From: Chloroflexia bacterium
Lineage (GTDB): Bacteria > Chloroflexota > Chloroflexia > Thermobaculales > Thermobaculaceae
Length of the DNA: 8,783 nucleotides
NCBI GenBank assembly: GCA_013695265.1
Contig: JACDAU010000356.1
Coordinates: 1 to 8,783 of the forward strand
Direction: 5' to 3'
Positions 6,982 through 8,783 of this stretch are shown here, in pieces (the first letter of the stretch is position 1; every line of letters starts with the position of its first letter). Position numbers and translations under genes: made by a program. The notes below the pieces were generated by a model. That model saw only the letters and a list, made by a program, of their open reading frames with translations. It ran no database searches and was not told the DNA's origin.

Positions 6982-7020
6982 CGCCCCCCTCTACACTCCG
7001 TAGAACGTGCGAGGGGGGCG
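6982..7020. repeat. Perfect 10-bp inverted repeat in the sigma gene leader
   Basis: CGCCCCCCTC (6982-6991) and GAGGGGGGCG (7011-7020) are exact reverse complements separated by 19 bp. The spacer contributes a smaller nested pairing, CTAC...GTAG (6991-7003). The element ends 24 nt upstream of the sigma ATG and begins 22 nt after the stop codon of the small membrane protein gene. No T-run follows, so it is unlikely to be an intrinsic terminator. It could be an operator for a dimeric regulator or an mRNA stem controlling sigma translation. Confidence 0.7.
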
Positions 7021-7042
7021 GGAAGTCACACGCGGTTCCCTG

Positions 7043-7171
7043 TTATGAGCCGAGCTCACCCTCCGACCCGAGTATTCGGTCGGTAATATACGTCGCGAGC
7101 CACGTTGCCGCGATACCGAACACGAGCCCCAGCAGCCCCTTGACCAGTCTCCTCCGTACATCCTCATCCAT
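7043..7171 (-). CDS. Small single-helix membrane protein, 42 residues
   Basis: This short frame has a strong ribosome binding site, AAAGGAGG (7180-7187), 8 nt before ATG at 7171-7169, and ends with TAA at 7045-7043. The protein starts with a charged segment, MDEDVRRRLVKG, followed by one hydrophobic helix (LLGLVFGIAATWLATYIT, residues 13-30) and a short polar tail, DRILGSEGELGS. The N-terminal Arg/Lys cluster predicts an inside N-terminus. The gene lies 85 bp upstream of the sigma gene in the same direction and so is likely the first gene of that operon. I do not recognise the family. A role as a membrane partner or modulator of the sigma switch or of the M50 protease is speculation. The evidence that it is real is the Shine-Dalgarno site, the start and the helix composition. 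Confidence 0.65.
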   Translation of the reverse strand: MDEDVRRRLVKGLLGLVFGIAATWLATYITDRILGSEGELGS

Positions 7172-7376
7172 CGAACGTGCCTCCTTTGAGCAAAGCCTGC
7201 ATCCGCTGTTATACCACTACGGTGCCGCGTTAGGAAACAACCGGAGCCCCTCTCGCCCGCACCCCGGAGTCGCCTGGCCCACCACACATCGGGGCACGCC
7301 CGCCTTATACTGAATGCGGAATGGCGAGGGTGCACATCTCACAGGGCGCGGGTCTCCGTCCCTGCCCCGACCGGCG
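7172..7376. promoter_or_regulatory. Intergenic region upstream of the small protein and sigma operon
   Basis: 205 bp that should hold the promoter for the small protein and sigma/anti-sigma operon. The best -10 candidate on the minus strand is TATAAC (7208-7213), about 37 nt before the small gene's start. Its -35 is poor (TTTCCT at 18 bp). CTTTG-ct-CAAAG pairs just before the ribosome binding site and could partly cover it. No convincing intrinsic terminator for the M50 protease gene was seen, so read-through into the operon is possible. Confidence 0.35.
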
Positions 7377-8492
7377 CTACGCGCGCGACGGATGCGCGTG
7401 GCGCATCAGTTGGACGAGGTCAGTCCGGCTCACGATTCCGATCGTCTTGCCGTCCTCGACCGTTCGCACGAGCGGCGTGCGTGCCTCCTCCAGCGTATCG
7501 AGCGCGCTCATTGCCGACGCCGAGAGGCTCACTTGCGGGATGTCTGCGATCGGCTTCATCAGGGACAGGATCGGTGTGATGGGCCACTGGTGCCGCGGGA
7601 GCCTGGTCAGTTCGTACGCGTCCACCACACCGACGGGCTGATCTGCGTCCTCGATAAGGTAGAATCGCCGCCCGGTCGTGCTGATGAACCCCGCGAACAG
7701 CTCATCAATGGTTAACGCGCCGGACACGGTGATCAGTCGTACTTGGGCTTCGGACACGGGGGTTTTCCGGAGCGTGTCGAGCACCACCGCCTGCTGGTAA
7801 CTCTGCTTCGCGAGAGACACCAGGAACCAGCCCACCAGCGCGAGCCACAGCGACCCCAGATCGTTCTGGGAGATCGCGAGATAGATTCCCAGCCCGATAA
7901 GCACGAGGCCAACGAGGCGGCCCGCTGTCGCGGCAATCCACGTTGCCCTTCGGTAATTACCAGTAAGACCCCACACAACGGAGCGCAACACCCTGCCCCC
8001 ATCCAGCGGAAAGCCGGGCACGAGGTTGAAGAGCACGACGCCGATGTTCAACATCGCGACCATTCCGAACGCGCCAGCCAGCGTTGGGAGCGCCCCTCCG
8101 AGCAGCACGTTCCCACCCCAGAACAGCGCGCTCAGCGCCACGCTCACGGCCGGTCCCGCCACCGCGATCCAGAACTCCTCGCTCGGACGGCTCACCTCGC
8201 GGCCAAGTTGCGCGACGCCGCCGAACAGGTGGAGCGTGATCGCGCGCACGGGAATGCCATAGCGCAGGGAGGCAAGGCTGTGCCCCAGCTCGTGCGCGAT
8301 TAGCGAGCCGAAGAAGAGCAGTGCCACGAACGCGCCCAGCGGCCAGTACACCCAGGCGGCCTGATTGGGCACCCAGAGTGGGAGCTGACTGGTCGCGAGC
8401 GAGTACACGACAAACGCGAAGACGAAAAACCAGCTTGGATTCACGAAGAACGGAATCCCAGCGAGCGTGCCAACCTTGATGCCACCGAACAT
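7377..8492 (-). CDS. M50-family site-2 (intramembrane) zinc metalloprotease with CBS pair
   Basis: A 371-residue polytopic membrane protease, expected to cut transmembrane helices of regulatory proteins within the bilayer. The start is ATG at 8492-8490 with GGAGG (8503-8507) 10 nt upstream. Hydrophobic helices fall near 19-35, 51-66, 107-130, 140-157, 184-206 and 213-228. The second carries IAHELGHSLASL, with His67, Glu68 and His71 as zinc ligands and catalytic Glu. NLVPGFPLDGGRVLR supplies the third ligand, Asp164. No PDZ domain is present. The cytosolic C-terminus (about 244-366) has the pattern of two CBS motifs, the second ending GIVSRTDLVQLM. This resembles the SpoIVFB/CBS group of site-2 proteases, in which CBS domains sense nucleotides. 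Substrate unknown; the anti-sigma factor encoded two genes downstream is a natural candidate but not demonstrated. All catalytic residues are present and the gene looks intact. Confidence 0.92.
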   Translation of the reverse strand: MFGGIKVGTLAGIPFFVNPSWFFVFAFVVYSLATSQLPLWVPNQAAWVYWPLGAFVALLFFGSLIAHELGHSLASLRYGIPVRAITLHLFGGVAQLGREVSRPSEEFWIAVAGPAVSVALSALFWGGNVLLGGALPTLAGAFGMVAMLNIGVVLFNLVPGFPLDGGRVLRSVVWGLTGNYRRATWIAATAGRLVGLVLIGLGIYLAISQNDLGSLWLALVGWFLVSLAKQSYQQAVVLDTLRKTPVSEAQVRLITVSGALTIDELFAGFISTTGRRFYLIEDADQPVGVVDAYELTRLPRHQWPITPILSLMKPIADIPQVSLSASAMSALDTLEEARTPLVRTVEDGKTIGIVSRTDLVQLMRHAHPSRA

Positions 8493-8540
8493 AGTAGTAG
8501 CGCCTCCTGCCTCAGTATAGCGAAGACGCCGCCCATCCCG

Positions 8541-8783
8541 GCCCGTCGTGCTGGTCTGCTCATTGTAGGCCAGGACGTAGTCCCCGACCCAATGTCTTTG
8601 CTGCCGCCGGGTGTGGCTACATCCTTGTCCGCGCTGAAGCTGTTAGCGCACGGCTGCTGTAGTCCCTCGTATTCGCCCGACGGCTTGCTCTGCCCACCCC
8701 GGCCAAACGTGTTGCGCCACAGCCACCGCACCCCGCTGCCCGTTCCCCGCGCCAGTGCCTTCACCCCATGGACCGCTCCGGAC
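8541..8783 (-). pseudogene. Fragment of a Hint-domain (polymorphic-toxin or RHS type) protein
   Basis: From the right edge one frame reads SGAVHGVKALARGTGSGVRW and then, at 8650, CANSFSADKDVATPGGSKDI. The next frame continues VGDYVLAYNEQTSTTG (8588-8541). Joined, this matches the N-terminal part of Hint domains (intein-like autoprocessing domains in front of toxin tips): nucleophile Cys followed by the D-x-V-x-T block, then a K-x-I-x-x-L-K-V-G-D-Y-V-L-A-Y-type block. Between KDIG and VGDYV about 10 nt seem missing (the usual Ser-Leu-Lys or similar), which explains the frame change. After TTG the similarity stops: no TxxH block, no C-terminal His-Asn and no toxin domain are present. The upstream part of the parent gene would lie outside the window. 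The segment is judged a remnant. Family assignment rests on recall of the motif, not on a search. Confidence 0.62.
8562..8592 (-). promoter_or_regulatory. Weak candidate promoter of the M50 protease gene
   Basis: On the minus strand, -10 TACAAT (8562-8567) is a good match. The -35 TTGGGT (8587-8592) is poor and lies 19 bp away. A second -10-like box, TATACT (8514-8519), is nearer but has no -35 and would leave almost no leader before the GGAGG site. Both lie inside the Hint remnant, so the gene may have recruited its promoter from decayed coding sequence. Confidence 0.25.

Noticed and set aside
7034..7039. GGAACC on the minus strand upstream of the sigma gene, similar to an ECF -35 box
   Set aside because: The nearest CGTT-like -10 is 26 nt away rather than about 16-17, so the promoter geometry fails.
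8441..8764. 107-codon minus-strand frame as an independent gene
   Set aside because: Only its first half resembles a protein family (Hint). After the frame change it overlaps the protease start in a non-family frame, so it is better explained as a frameshifted remnant.

Overview
This GC-rich window most resembles a chromosome segment of a Chloroflexota (green non-sulfur lineage) bacterium. The reasons are the lipoprotein style (lipobox followed by long Thr/Pro/Glu/Ala-rich linkers), the domain mix (IS4-type transposase remnant, ECF sigma/anti-sigma pair, CBS-carrying site-2 protease) and GTG starts with strong Shine-Dalgarno sites. The phylum is an inference from protein style, not from a marker gene. 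Every recognisable gene lies on the minus strand, so the biological reading direction runs from high to low coordinates.

Right edge (about 8541-8783): a decayed fragment of a Hint (intein-like, polymorphic-toxin type) domain. Its end runs in frame into the start of the next gene. 7377-8492: an intact M50 site-2 protease with HELGH and LDG metal-binding motifs and a C-terminal CBS pair. 7043-7171: a 42-residue single-helix membrane protein with a strong ribosome binding site. 6418-6957 and 5621-6421: an ECF sigma factor and its membrane-anchored zinc-finger anti-sigma factor, overlapping by ATGA. A perfect 10-bp inverted repeat lies in the sigma gene leader. 4226-5434: a SurA/PrsA-like lipoprotein foldase with its own near-consensus promoter and a 13-bp stem terminator. 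3034-4014: a class IV (branched-chain type) aminotransferase with its own promoter. 1476-2909: a secreted lipoprotein with an HEXXH metallopeptidase motif. 1216-1475: a non-coding stretch with inverted repeats. Left edge (1-1215): an IS4-family transposase broken by two 1-nt frameshifts and a 46-bp hairpin-forming insertion placed exactly before its catalytic glutamate codon.

Read together, the middle is plausibly an envelope-homeostasis cluster: intramembrane protease, small membrane protein, sigma/anti-sigma switch, secreted foldase and secreted metallopeptidase, with a metabolic aminotransferase between the last two. Regulated intramembrane proteolysis of the anti-sigma factor by the neighbouring M50 protease is an attractive but unproven hypothesis. 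Decayed elements bound the cluster on both sides. No tRNA, rRNA, CRISPR array or plus-strand gene could be supported.
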